Notes under the pieces: model-generated
The model's input: only the letters and a program-made list of their open reading frames with translations
Told to the model about the DNA's origin: nothing
The model's database searches: none
NCBI GenBank assembly: GCA_022360055.1
Contig: JAKSDO010000054.1
Span: 1-54,131 of the forward strand
Direction of reading: 5' to 3'
From: Cytophagales bacterium
GTDB taxonomy: Bacteria > Bacteroidota > Bacteroidia > Cytophagales > Cyclobacteriaceae
Length of the DNA: 54,131 nt
Program-made: the position numbers and the translations under genes
In this document: positions 42,290-49,597 of the stretch, in pieces
Layout of the letters: every line of letters starts with the position of its first letter
How positions within the stretch are numbered: the first letter of the stretch is position 1

Positions 42290-42297
42290 CAAAGTTA
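42290..42297 (-). promoter_or_regulatory. Probable -7 box of queA
   Basis: TAACTTTG on the minus strand matches TAnnTTTG, leaving a leader of about 47 bases. No clear -33 TTTG was found at the right distance, so the call is moderate. Confidence 0.4.
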
Positions 42298-42354
42298 AGA
42301 ATTTGTTTGTTTAATATTATCGAAAATTTTAAGTCTTTTTAAAAATAACCGGAA

Positions 42355-43605
42355 TTGCTTTTTATAAAATTAGTCTTAGAGAGTTTCAGATTTGCATTAA
42401 ATGCATTGACACATAATCTGACCCGTACGATTTTATCGCTTACAGGCGTCACCATCGGTATTTTTGCAATCATTGCGGCCCTTACGGTTGTCGATTCCCT
42501 AAAAGCAAATATTAAGGACAGCCTTTCATTTTTAGGGACAGAGGTCCTTTACGTCGAAAAGTGGCCCTATATATTTACTCCTAATGCTCCGTGGTGGGAA
42601 TACCAGAAGAGACCCATGATCACGTTTAATGAATACAAATATCTTGAAGCAAACCTAAAAAATGCCTCTGACATTTGTGTTTTTACGGTTACCGGTGGCA
42701 GAACGATAAAGCGGAACAGCAACAGCATCGGAGGAATAGATTTGCTTGGGGTAACCGAAGGGCATACGGGATTATATGATGTTGATCTCGAACGCGGGAG
42801 GTTTTTTTCAAACCGGGAAATCGATTATGCCTCCAACGCGGCAATAATTGGCCACAAGATAAAAAATGCGCTGTTCCCGCACTCCGATCCGATAGGTAAC
42901 GAGATCGTGATCCGGGGATTGAAGTATACGGTGATCGGACTCATGAAGGAATCGGGAGAAACCTTGCTCAATACACCAAGCAATGATGAAAGCGTGCTCA
43001 TTCCATTTGGATCGTTTCGAAAGATCTTTTATACGGGCAAAAGGAGGGGCGCCTATACATTGATCGCGGTCAAGGGAAATGAAAATGACGTCGGTCTTAT
43101 CGAGCTTGAAAATGAAGTGCGCGGTTTGATGAGAAATTTCAGAGGCTTGCGCCCAAAAGATAAGGATGATTTTGCCATTAACCGGCCGGAAGCCATAACG
43201 AATCAATTGCAGGGCGTTTTTGATGTGCTTACTACCGCCGGATGGTTTATCGGGATATTTTCAATTCTGGTCGGAGCATTTGGCATTGCAAATATTATGT
43301 TTGTGACAGTCAGCGAACGAACCGGTATTATAGGTATCCAGAAATCGCTGGGGGCAAAAAACTATTTCATACTTTTTCAATTTCTCTTTGAGGCGATATT
43401 CCTAAGTCTGATTGGCGGCGGCTTCGGACTGCTGCTCGTCTATCTCGGAACTTTCATCGACCTGGGTTCTTTTGTGCTTACACTTATGGTCAAAAATATA
43501 GTCCTCGGCATTGGCATATCTACGTTTGTCGGCGTAGCATCCGGAATTATACCGGCTTTAATGGCCGCGCGTCTGGATCCGGTGGTGGCTATCCGGGCAA
43601 ACTAA
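42355..43605 (+). CDS. MacB/FtsX-type ABC transporter permease, TTG start
   Basis: A 416-aa membrane protein of the MacB-like permease family: one N-terminal helix (LTRTILSLTGVTIGIFAIIAAL), a large periplasmic MacB core domain, and three C-terminal helices (GWFIGIFSILVGAFGIANIM, FLFEAIFLSLIGGGFGLLLV, GISTFVGVASGIIPALMAAR), ending LDPVVAIRAN. A TAA stands three codons before the TTG at 42355 and no ATG lies nearby, so TTG is the start. No ABC ATPase gene is adjacent. Its TAA shares CTAA with the TAG of convergent pth. Likely exports a lipophilic or peptide substrate, or acts mechanically. Confidence 0.9.
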   Translation: MLFIKLVLESFRFALNALTHNLTRTILSLTGVTIGIFAIIAALTVVDSLKANIKDSLSFLGTEVLYVEKWPYIFTPNAPWWEYQKRPMITFNEYKYLEANLKNASDICVFTVTGGRTIKRNSNSIGGIDLLGVTEGHTGLYDVDLERGRFFSNREIDYASNAAIIGHKIKNALFPHSDPIGNEIVIRGLKYTVIGLMKESGETLLNTPSNDESVLIPFGSFRKIFYTGKRRGAYTLIAVKGNENDVGLIELENEVRGLMRNFRGLRPKDKDDFAINRPEAITNQLQGVFDVLTTAGWFIGIFSILVGAFGIANIMFVTVSERTGIIGIQKSLGAKNYFILFQFLFEAIFLSLIGGGFGLLLVYLGTFIDLGSFVLTLMVKNIVLGIGISTFVGVASGIIPALMAARLDPVVAIRAN

Positions 43606-44159
43606 TTATTGAAAAAATTCATCGTTCGCTCTATTCCGATCGCACAAAAAGAGCGGGCGGCTTCACTTGCATTTTTAATGATCTTCGGAAGAATCTCAAA
43701 CTCTTCTTCTGTAAAACGACTGAGCACATAATCTACTTGCCCGCCTCTGGGAAAATCATTTCCAATTCCAATCCGAAGCCGTGGGTAATTCATTCCTATG
43801 GTCTCCTCAATATTCTTTAAACCGTTATGTCCCGCACTCGATCCTTTGGCCCGCATTCTGATCTTTTCCAAAGGCAGTGCGATGTCATCGGTAATGATAA
43901 GTGTATTTTCAATAGGCACCTTCAACTGCTGCATCCAGTAATTTACCGCTTTTCCACTAAGATTCATATACGTGGATGGCTTGGCCAGATAGATGTTTTT
44001 TGCCTTGTATTTGAAATTGGCTATATGGGCCAATCTGGAAACCTCAAAACCTGTTGCGGCCTGCTCCGCGATATGATCTGCAATGAGAAATCCGATATTG
44101 TGCCTTGTAAGGGCATACTCGGCGCCCACATTTCCCAAACCAACGATCAAAAACTTCAT
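43602..44159 (-). CDS. pth: Peptidyl-tRNA hydrolase
   Basis: Cleaves peptidyl-tRNA released by stalled ribosomes. The 185-aa protein has N10 (GLGN-V-G, Val in place of the usual Pro), catalytic H20 (LTRHNIGF), the YMNLSG loop, DDIALPLEKIR and GSSAGHNGLKNI, all in family positions. Downstream of rplY on the same strand but separated by a strong terminator, so it may be expressed separately. Its stop shares CTAA with the convergent permease. Confidence 0.96.
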   Translation of the reverse strand: MKFLIVGLGNVGAEYALTRHNIGFLIADHIAEQAATGFEVSRLAHIANFKYKAKNIYLAKPSTYMNLSGKAVNYWMQQLKVPIENTLIITDDIALPLEKIRMRAKGSSAGHNGLKNIEETIGMNYPRLRIGIGNDFPRGGQVDYVLSRFTEEEFEILPKIIKNASEAARSFCAIGIERTMNFFNN

Positions 44160-44185
44160 TTGTGCAGATTATTGTTTATGCCAAT

Positions 44186-44225
44186 AAAAAATCCTGCTTA
44201 AATAATGTGATAAGCAGGATTTTTT
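44186..44225. terminator. Bidirectional terminator between rplY and pth
   Basis: AAAAAATCCTGCTTA (44186-44200) pairs perfectly with TAAGCAGGATTTTTT (44211-44225), loop of 10. It ends prs-rplY on the minus strand and, having A/T runs on both sides, could also work on plus. Confidence 0.9.
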
Positions 44226-44254
44226 ACGCACCAAATCAAAAATACGATCCTTTG

Positions 44255-44884
44255 CTAAGATTCGGATGAAGATTCTTCGGCGGCAGCTTCTTCTCCTTCT
44301 CCTTCTTCCCCCTCATCAAGATCTTCATCTTCACCTTTAAGAGCACGTGGTATTTCAACGGAAGCAATGGTAACTCTCGGACTGTTCAAAATTTCAAAAT
44401 CTTTAATTTCGATATCCGCTACTTTTATTGATTTCCCAAGATCCAAACCACTTATGTCTGCTGAAATTGATTCCGGCATATTATCCGGCAACGCCTTGAT
44501 GCGAACTTTTCTGAGTTTCACGATTAACTTACCCCCCTGTACAACACCGGGCGCATTGCCAACAAATTTCACCGGAATATCCATCTTAATCGTCTTATCT
44601 TCAACAAGTAATAAGAAATCGGCATGTAAAATAATTTCGCTTACAGGATGAAACTGAACATCCTGAAGAATAGCCGAATATTCCTCGCCTTCTACATTAA
44701 TTTTCACAAAAGCAGCTTCGGGCGTATATACGAGCTCTCTGAATAATATCATCGGAGCATAGAAGTGAATCTGCTCTTTGCCACCGTATAAAACACAAGG
44801 AACCTGGCTTTCAGCTCTAAGCCGTTTTGCATCTGCTTTACCGAGATTTGCTCTTTTATACCCTATAATCTCTACTGTACGCAT
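44255..44884 (-). CDS. rplY: Ribosomal protein bL25, CTC/TL5 long form
   Basis: A 209-aa 5S rRNA-binding protein of the large subunit. The N-terminal L25 domain (IGYKRANLGKADAKRLRAES, VPCVLYGG) is followed by the TL5-type C-terminal domain (VKFVGNAPGVVQGGKLIVKL) and an acidic tail (EDEDLDEGEEGEGEEAAAEE). The long form with two domains is usual in Bacteroidota. Fourteen bases after prs, so prs-rplY form an operon closed by the terminator at 44186-44225; prs, rplY and pth order is common in bacteria. Confidence 0.96.
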   Translation of the reverse strand: MRTVEIIGYKRANLGKADAKRLRAESQVPCVLYGGKEQIHFYAPMILFRELVYTPEAAFVKINVEGEEYSAILQDVQFHPVSEIILHADFLLLVEDKTIKMDIPVKFVGNAPGVVQGGKLIVKLRKVRIKALPDNMPESISADISGLDLGKSIKVADIEIKDFEILNSPRVTIASVEIPRALKGEDEDLDEGEEGEGEEAAAEESSSES

Positions 44885-44898
44885 TTTTCAACAAAATT

Positions 44899-45828
44899 TT
44901 AATGAATAAATAATGAACTAATTGATTCGTTGGTGTGGGTTTTTCGTATCCCTTTTGCAAACAGATTTGCAACACTCAACACTTTTATTTTTTTGCTTTC
45001 CCTGTAAAGCGGGATTGTATCCGTGACTACTAATTCTTCCAACGCCGAATGCTCAATGTTCTCATAAGCATTGCCGGACAGTATCGGATGTGTGGCAATA
45101 GCCCTTACCGATCTCGCACCCTGCTCTTTTAATACAATACTGGCTTTGGACAGGGTACCTCCGGTATCTATAAGGTCATCGACCAAGACGATGTCCTTGT
45201 CTTCCACATTACCGATCACCTGCATGCTCGCAACTTCATTTGCCCTTTTCCGGTATTTATCAATCACCACCATATCTACTTCAAAATGCTTGGCAAAAGC
45301 GCGCGCCCTTTTTGTTCCCCCTACGTCTGGCGATGCAATCATCAGATTTTCCAGTTTGAGACTTCTTACATATGGAACAAAGATGAACGAACCATCCAGG
45401 TGGTCCAGGGGGATGTCAAAGAAGCCCTGGATCTGACCGGCGTGTAAATCGCAGGTCATTATCCTGTCCGCTCCCGCCGCCGAAATCAGGTTGGCTACAA
45501 GTTTTGCTGCTATCGCAACTCTTGGGCGGTCTTTTCTGTCTTGCCGGGCATATCCGAAATAAGGAATTACCACTGTGACGTATTTCGCGCTTGCTCTCTT
45601 GGCTGCATCGATCATAAGCAGCAATTCCATCAGGTTATCGGAAGGGGCAAACGTCGAGCTAATTAAAAACACATCGCACCCCCGCACGGATTCTTTGTAG
45701 AACGGCGACATCTCTCCATCACTGAACTTCTGAATCTCGATTTCACCTAAAGGCTTGCCGTATTCAAGGGCAACTTTCTTGGCTAGATATTTCGAATTGG
45801 TACCTGAGAAAAGCTTGACCTTCGGCAT
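44899..45828 (-). CDS. prs: Ribose-phosphate pyrophosphokinase
   Basis: Makes PRPP from ribose-5-phosphate and ATP for nucleotide, His and Trp synthesis. From the ATG at 45828 (MPKVKLFSGTNSKYLA) the 309-aa protein has FSDGEMSPF, the ATP-binding flexible loop ARQDRK, MTCDLHAGQIQGFF, and the PRPP-binding loop VLVDDLIDTGGTL. A longer in-frame extension to 45894 runs into the tRNA terminator and is not expected. Upstream on the same strand is tRNA-Gln with a terminator between. Confidence 0.97.
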   Translation of the reverse strand: MPKVKLFSGTNSKYLAKKVALEYGKPLGEIEIQKFSDGEMSPFYKESVRGCDVFLISSTFAPSDNLMELLLMIDAAKRASAKYVTVVIPYFGYARQDRKDRPRVAIAAKLVANLISAAGADRIMTCDLHAGQIQGFFDIPLDHLDGSFIFVPYVRSLKLENLMIASPDVGGTKRARAFAKHFEVDMVVIDKYRKRANEVASMQVIGNVEDKDIVLVDDLIDTGGTLSKASIVLKEQGARSVRAIATHPILSGNAYENIEHSALEELVVTDTIPLYRESKKIKVLSVANLFAKGIRKTHTNESISSLFIH

Positions 45829-45854
45829 AGAAGCAAATTGAATTATTTTAAAAC

Positions 45855-45884
45855 AAAATTCCCGAATAAAATTCGGGATTTTTA
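45855..45884 (-). terminator. Terminator after tRNA-Gln
   Basis: TCCCGAA (45878-45872 on minus) pairs with TTCGGGA (45866-45860), loop of 5, followed by ATTTTGTTTT. It separates the tRNA from prs. Confidence 0.8.
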
Positions 45885-45885
45885 G

Positions 45886-45958
45886 TTGTCCCACTAGGGC
45901 TCGAACCTAGACTCTTCTGAACCAAAATCAGACGTGTTGCCAGTTACACCATGGGACA
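45886..45958 (-). tRNA. tRNA-Gln (anticodon TTG)
   Basis: On the minus strand the acceptor arms are TGTCCCA (45958-45952) and TGGGACA (45893-45887) with discriminator A at 45886. The anticodon stem TCTGA/TCAGA encloses the loop TTTTGGT, giving anticodon TTG (glutamine, CAA). The T-arm has GGTTCGAGCCC-type structure. CCA is not encoded. A consensus promoter -7 lies at 45985-45992 and a terminator follows. Confidence 0.95.
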
Positions 45959-45984
45959 ATTTGACCGCCTTATTTTTCGAGGTA

Positions 45985-46018
45985 CAAAGGTAGGATTAAA
46001 TTTTTAATTTAAAACAAT
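45985..46018 (-). promoter_or_regulatory. tRNA-Gln promoter
   Basis: TACCTTTG on the minus strand (45992-45985) is an exact TAnnTTTG -7 box; ATTG at 46018-46015 (spacer 22) is a weak -33. Confidence 0.6.
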
Positions 46019-46020
46019 CC

Positions 46021-47523
46021 CTATTTAATTTTTGATTTTAAAATGCGGCCGGCTTTGCTCATTAGTTGCCTGCCGAATTGATCAGCCTCCTTCGCCAGTG
46101 GCAGAAACCTTATGACCAAATAATATAAAACAATGGTGCAGGTACTGTCCAAAATAATTTCTGTAATGAAGTTCTTTATATCGGGGAGTAAAGAAACCAT
46201 GAAATAGACCACACCGGCCAATACAACTATTAACAGGTACTGATAATTATACGGATCGAACCCAAACCTTATCCTGATGAAAAAATATTTAATCAGATTA
46301 TGTGCAAAAACCGCAATGCAGGAGGCGATCGCGGCCCCGGTAATCCCATAAAAAGGAATAAATAAAACATTCAAAAGCGCTAGAAAGACAACCAGTAAAA
46401 TCAGAAAAACTGTGGTCATCCTATAGTATTTTGAATAGGTAATCACAGAATCATTGCTGCCTGCTCCCATCTTAATCAGGTTTGCAAGGCCGATCAGTAA
46501 GATCACATATTTCCCCTCCTTATAGCTCTCAGGAATAATTGAAAAAATATTTTCAAGATTTACCGCCAATCCAAGCAAAATAAGGGTTCCGATCAGGAAC
46601 AGGTTTCCGGCGCTTTTATAATATATGTCTTTTACAACCTCCAGATCATTGTCTTTAAATGCCTTTGCAATTGAAGTAGGAGCTATTTTGTTTAAGGCTC
46701 TGGAAGGGATCAGAACCAAAGCTCCGAAATAAAAGGTAATCGCGTAAATACCCACGGCATCCGAATCCATAAAAGCGTTCAGCATGATGGTATCGATCTG
46801 CACTACGGCAATTCCACTAAAACCATTTAATAGTCCGAATAAACCAACACTTGCCATAGAAGAAATTAACGGTTTGTTTAGAAACCTTAAATTGATTCTT
46901 ACATCGAATGCTTTATATCTTGCAAGATTAAGCAGGATTAAAACTGTCGGGAGGCAAAGGGCAATGGTATAGTAATAAATGTATCGGTTGAAATCAAAAA
47001 TATTTAGAAATACCAAAAAAAGACCTATGAGAATAAGGATGCGTTGCACGAAATCCCGGAGAAATATACCAAAGGACGATCGATATAAAGCGTTATTGTA
47101 GGAATCAAACAGGGTGTAAAAGATCTGAAAAACCGTAAGAGGAATAATCAGGAAAAAATATTGAGCAAACTGCGGGGACTTCTCAATATTGTTTTCGACA
47201 ATAGATGGTTTTATACCCAGGATAAATGCAACTGCAAACATACTCCCGATTGCACCAATGAGCATAGAGATGCCAATAAAACCATTGTAATTTTGCTTTA
47301 TTTGGTTAAAGAAATGCGGCACAAATCGCAGCGTGACCGTGCTAAATCCCAGAACTCCTGCGCTCATGAAAATAGAGGAATAAGATTGCAATAGTTTTAG
47401 GGTCCCTATTTCACTCTTCCCCAGCAAGTTGGGAGCCAATAATCCGGTAGTGACAAATCCTATGATGACCCCTGCATAAAGTAAGATCGAAGATTGAAAC
47501 GCCTGTTTCTTGATTACACCCAA
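46021..47523 (-). CDS. Wzx-like oligosaccharide flippase (MOP/MVF superfamily)
   Basis: A 500-aa membrane protein with about 12-14 hydrophobic helices (SSILLYAGVIIGFVTTGLLA, FFLIIPLTVFQIFYTLFDSY, YLLIVVLAGVVYFMVSLLP and others), a polysaccharide-biosynthesis/O-antigen flippase signature at the N-terminus (LLAPNLLGKSEIGTLKLLQS) and a basic C-terminus. It probably moves a lipid-linked glycan across the inner membrane. No glycosyltransferases sit beside it. The gene ends just before the tRNA-Gln promoter. Confidence 0.88.
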   Translation of the reverse strand: MGVIKKQAFQSSILLYAGVIIGFVTTGLLAPNLLGKSEIGTLKLLQSYSSIFMSAGVLGFSTVTLRFVPHFFNQIKQNYNGFIGISMLIGAIGSMFAVAFILGIKPSIVENNIEKSPQFAQYFFLIIPLTVFQIFYTLFDSYNNALYRSSFGIFLRDFVQRILILIGLFLVFLNIFDFNRYIYYYTIALCLPTVLILLNLARYKAFDVRINLRFLNKPLISSMASVGLFGLLNGFSGIAVVQIDTIMLNAFMDSDAVGIYAITFYFGALVLIPSRALNKIAPTSIAKAFKDNDLEVVKDIYYKSAGNLFLIGTLILLGLAVNLENIFSIIPESYKEGKYVILLIGLANLIKMGAGSNDSVITYSKYYRMTTVFLILLVVFLALLNVLFIPFYGITGAAIASCIAVFAHNLIKYFFIRIRFGFDPYNYQYLLIVVLAGVVYFMVSLLPDIKNFITEIILDSTCTIVLYYLVIRFLPLAKEADQFGRQLMSKAGRILKSKIK

Positions 47524-47598
47524 AACCGGAATTGATATTTTTTTAAAAAAGCAAATAATATTATAAAAATCTATTTAAAGAAATAAAAACGGAACAAC

Positions 47599-47682
47599 AT
47601 GAAACCGGTAGGGTCGGAGCAATTTCAGGATACACACGTGCATGATTATATTTCTCTGTTTGTCAGCAACTTAAAAATATAA
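47599..47682 (+). CDS. Second copy of the short ORF, 27 aa
   Basis: ATG at 47599, TAA at 47680-47682; product MKPVGSEQFQDTHVHDYISL then FVSNLKI. A TAA lies in frame at 47584-47586, so translation could not begin much earlier. Nucleotides match the 37606 copy at about 65 of 78 positions, and the shared segment continues through AAACAGATGAAA. One base is missing near the 3' end, which shifts the frame and removes the ATGA overlap. The following ATG is closed after three codons, so this copy is probably a relic. Confidence 0.4.
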   Translation: MKPVGSEQFQDTHVHDYISLFVSNLKI

Positions 47683-47951
47683 ACAGATGAAATATTGATT
47701 TGACGGACGGCCGATTATGACTTTTGCTTCACATAACCTTACGGGATGACCGTAAATGCCAGATATCCATTCATTGGTTGAAAGATTCCGATGACTTGTT
47801 GATTTTTTTTTTATGACAACTCCCCATGCCTGATTTTTGCATTTCTGATCAGTGGGCCAATGTATGGCTCCATATATAGATGATTACTACCGGTAAAGTA
47901 AAAATCGCTTCGGAATTCCTGTGAGATGAACACTTTTGGGGTTTTAGCGTT

Positions 47952-47982
47952 ATTGGTTGCATATGCAATTAATTTATACTTG
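47952..47982 (+). promoter_or_regulatory. marR promoter with palindromic operator between -33 and -7
   Basis: ATTG (47952-47955), 19-base spacer, TATACTTG (47975-47982) is a near-consensus promoter. Within the spacer the perfect palindrome TTGCATATGCAA (47957-47968) resembles a MarR operator and would block polymerase. Confidence 0.5.
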
Positions 47983-48019
47983 GGTATCTGTTTGCGTTTA
48001 CGACTCTTAAAGGCGATAC

Positions 48020-48478
48020 ATGATTGATATCGAAAAGACATTAATGCCCTGGATAGGCAAATCGATGAAAGTCATTGATTACTTTTTTATGGATCGTTTT
48101 GCCAGGCATAATATTGAACTTACGAAAGTACAATGGATACTTTTGAAGCGGTTAAAAGAAATGAACGGCGAATCGCAGCACAACCTGGCTTTCCTGACAA
48201 ACAGAGATAAGGCGTCCCTGGCAAGGCTCTTAACTACCATGGAGAGGAAAAACCTTGTTGCTCGAATTCCCTCGGATTCGGATCAAAGAATCAACCGGAT
48301 TTACATTACTTCGCACGGTGAAAAAATATTGAAGCAAGCTATGCCTGTTGTGAAGGAAATGATTGATGAAATGCAGGAAGGGCTGACTGATGAAGAAAAG
48401 ATAATCACTATTAACGTTCTAAAAAAATTAATGAACAATATCAAATCCGAAGAATTGGTTGCACTGGAAACTAAATAG
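48020..48478 (+). CDS. MarR-family transcriptional regulator of the efflux operon
   Basis: A 152-aa winged-helix regulator: helices around ELTKVQWILLKRLKEMNG, recognition region HNLAFLTNRDKASLARLLTT, wing KNLVARIPSDSDQRINRIYI, then a helical dimerisation end. It is the first gene of marR-adaptor-RND-TolC, with 4 bases to the adaptor gene. A palindrome within its own promoter suggests autorepression, relieved by a pump substrate. Ligand unknown. Confidence 0.93.
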   Translation: MIDIEKTLMPWIGKSMKVIDYFFMDRFARHNIELTKVQWILLKRLKEMNGESQHNLAFLTNRDKASLARLLTTMERKNLVARIPSDSDQRINRIYITSHGEKILKQAMPVVKEMIDEMQEGLTDEEKIITINVLKKLMNNIKSEELVALETK

Positions 48479-48482
48479 TAAA

Positions 48483-49592
48483 ATGAGAAAATACATTACA
48501 ATTTTTGTCGGCATACTTTTAATCGTCGCGGCAGCTTACATTGCGCGGGATCTGTCGACCAGAGAACAAAGAAGAAGGCCAAGAAACGAAAAGGTTGCTC
48601 CCACCGTTTTTACTGAAACCATAGAAAACAGCAACACCACCGTATTGGTTTTGGAAAGCGGGAGGCTCCTGGCCAAGCATCGAATTGAGATTTTCTCAGA
48701 GGTGCAGGGAGTAATGCAACCTACAAATAAGGAGTTTAAACCGGGCGCCACCTACCGGAAAGGAGAAACTGTGGTAAGCATTAGGAATGATGACTTTTAT
48801 GCCAACCTTCAGTCTCAGAAAAGCAATTTGCAAAACCTGATCACCTCAATCTTACCTGATCTGAGACTCGATTATCCCGAAGCCTATAAAAAATGGGATG
48901 AATATCTCAGAGCTTTCGACATGGATAAGCCAATCAGGCCGTTGCCGGAGCCGTCTTCGGACAAGGAGCGTTTTTTTGTTACCGGGAGAAACATCTACAC
49001 GACCTATTATAGCACCAAGAATATGGAAATCGTACTGGGCAAGTACAATCTAAGGGCACCTTACAGCGGTGTATTGACGGATGCCCTGGTAACCCCCGGT
49101 TCATTGGTCAGACCCGGACAAAAATTGGGAGAGTTTATTGATCCAACGGTCTTTGAGATGGAAGTTTCTGTGAACAAATCGATTCTTCCATCTCTGAAAG
49201 TTGGCCAAAGTGTCTTGGTACGAGATACGGAAAACCATACCCTCCAATGGAAAGGGAAAATTATCCGTATCAACGGAAGGGTAGATCGGGCCACCCAGAC
49301 CGTTATGGTGTACATAGAATTGAACGGGAAGGATCTGAAAGAAGGAATGTATCTGGAAGCAGTCATGGAGGGAGAATCTATTGAGAATTCGGTTGAGATC
49401 TCCCGGAGTCTGTTGATCGATGAATCTAAGGTCTATATTGTTCAGGACAGCTCTTTGCTGCTGGTTGATATAGATCCCGTCTTCTTTAATGAGAAAACGG
49501 TTGTCGTAAGAGGCCTCGAAGATGGACAGCAATTGGTCTCCAAGGCCGTTCCGGGGGCTTATGCGGGTATGGAAGTTAAAATATTTCAATAG
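48483..49592 (+). CDS. RND efflux periplasmic adaptor (membrane fusion protein)
   Basis: A 369-aa protein with one N-terminal membrane anchor (YITIFVGILLIVAAAYIA). The lipoyl-like half is VFSEV-type (IEIFSEVQGVMQPTNK, GATYRKGETVVSIRND), the alpha-hairpin is short, the second lipoyl half is NLRAPYSGVLTDALVTPGSL, and the beta-barrel is FEMEVSVNKSILPSLKVGQS. The ATG at 48483 is used because it opens the membrane anchor. It links the inner-membrane RND pump to the outer-membrane channel. Five bases before the pump gene. Confidence 0.92.
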   Translation: MRKYITIFVGILLIVAAAYIARDLSTREQRRRPRNEKVAPTVFTETIENSNTTVLVLESGRLLAKHRIEIFSEVQGVMQPTNKEFKPGATYRKGETVVSIRNDDFYANLQSQKSNLQNLITSILPDLRLDYPEAYKKWDEYLRAFDMDKPIRPLPEPSSDKERFFVTGRNIYTTYYSTKNMEIVLGKYNLRAPYSGVLTDALVTPGSLVRPGQKLGEFIDPTVFEMEVSVNKSILPSLKVGQSVLVRDTENHTLQWKGKIIRINGRVDRATQTVMVYIELNGKDLKEGMYLEAVMEGESIENSVEISRSLLIDESKVYIVQDSSLLLVDIDPVFFNEKTVVVRGLEDGQQLVSKAVPGAYAGMEVKIFQ

Positions 49593-49597
49593 ACGCC

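Larger units (their letters stand above)
47524..48019. other. 496-base spacer with second short-ORF copy and the marR promoter
   Basis: Holds the duplicated short ORF at 47599-47682, a small hairpin TTACGG-GATGA-CCGTAA at 47739-47755 and the marR promoter/operator. After the short ORF comes a start-like ATGAAATATTGA, so the following gene equivalent to DUF4097 is absent or decayed. A minus-strand 76-codon frame (47811-48041) lacks family character. Confidence 0.5.

Noticed and set aside
47811-48041. 76-codon minus-strand open frame before marR
   Set aside because: Reads fairly protein-like but has no recognisable family and overlaps the marR promoter, operator and start.
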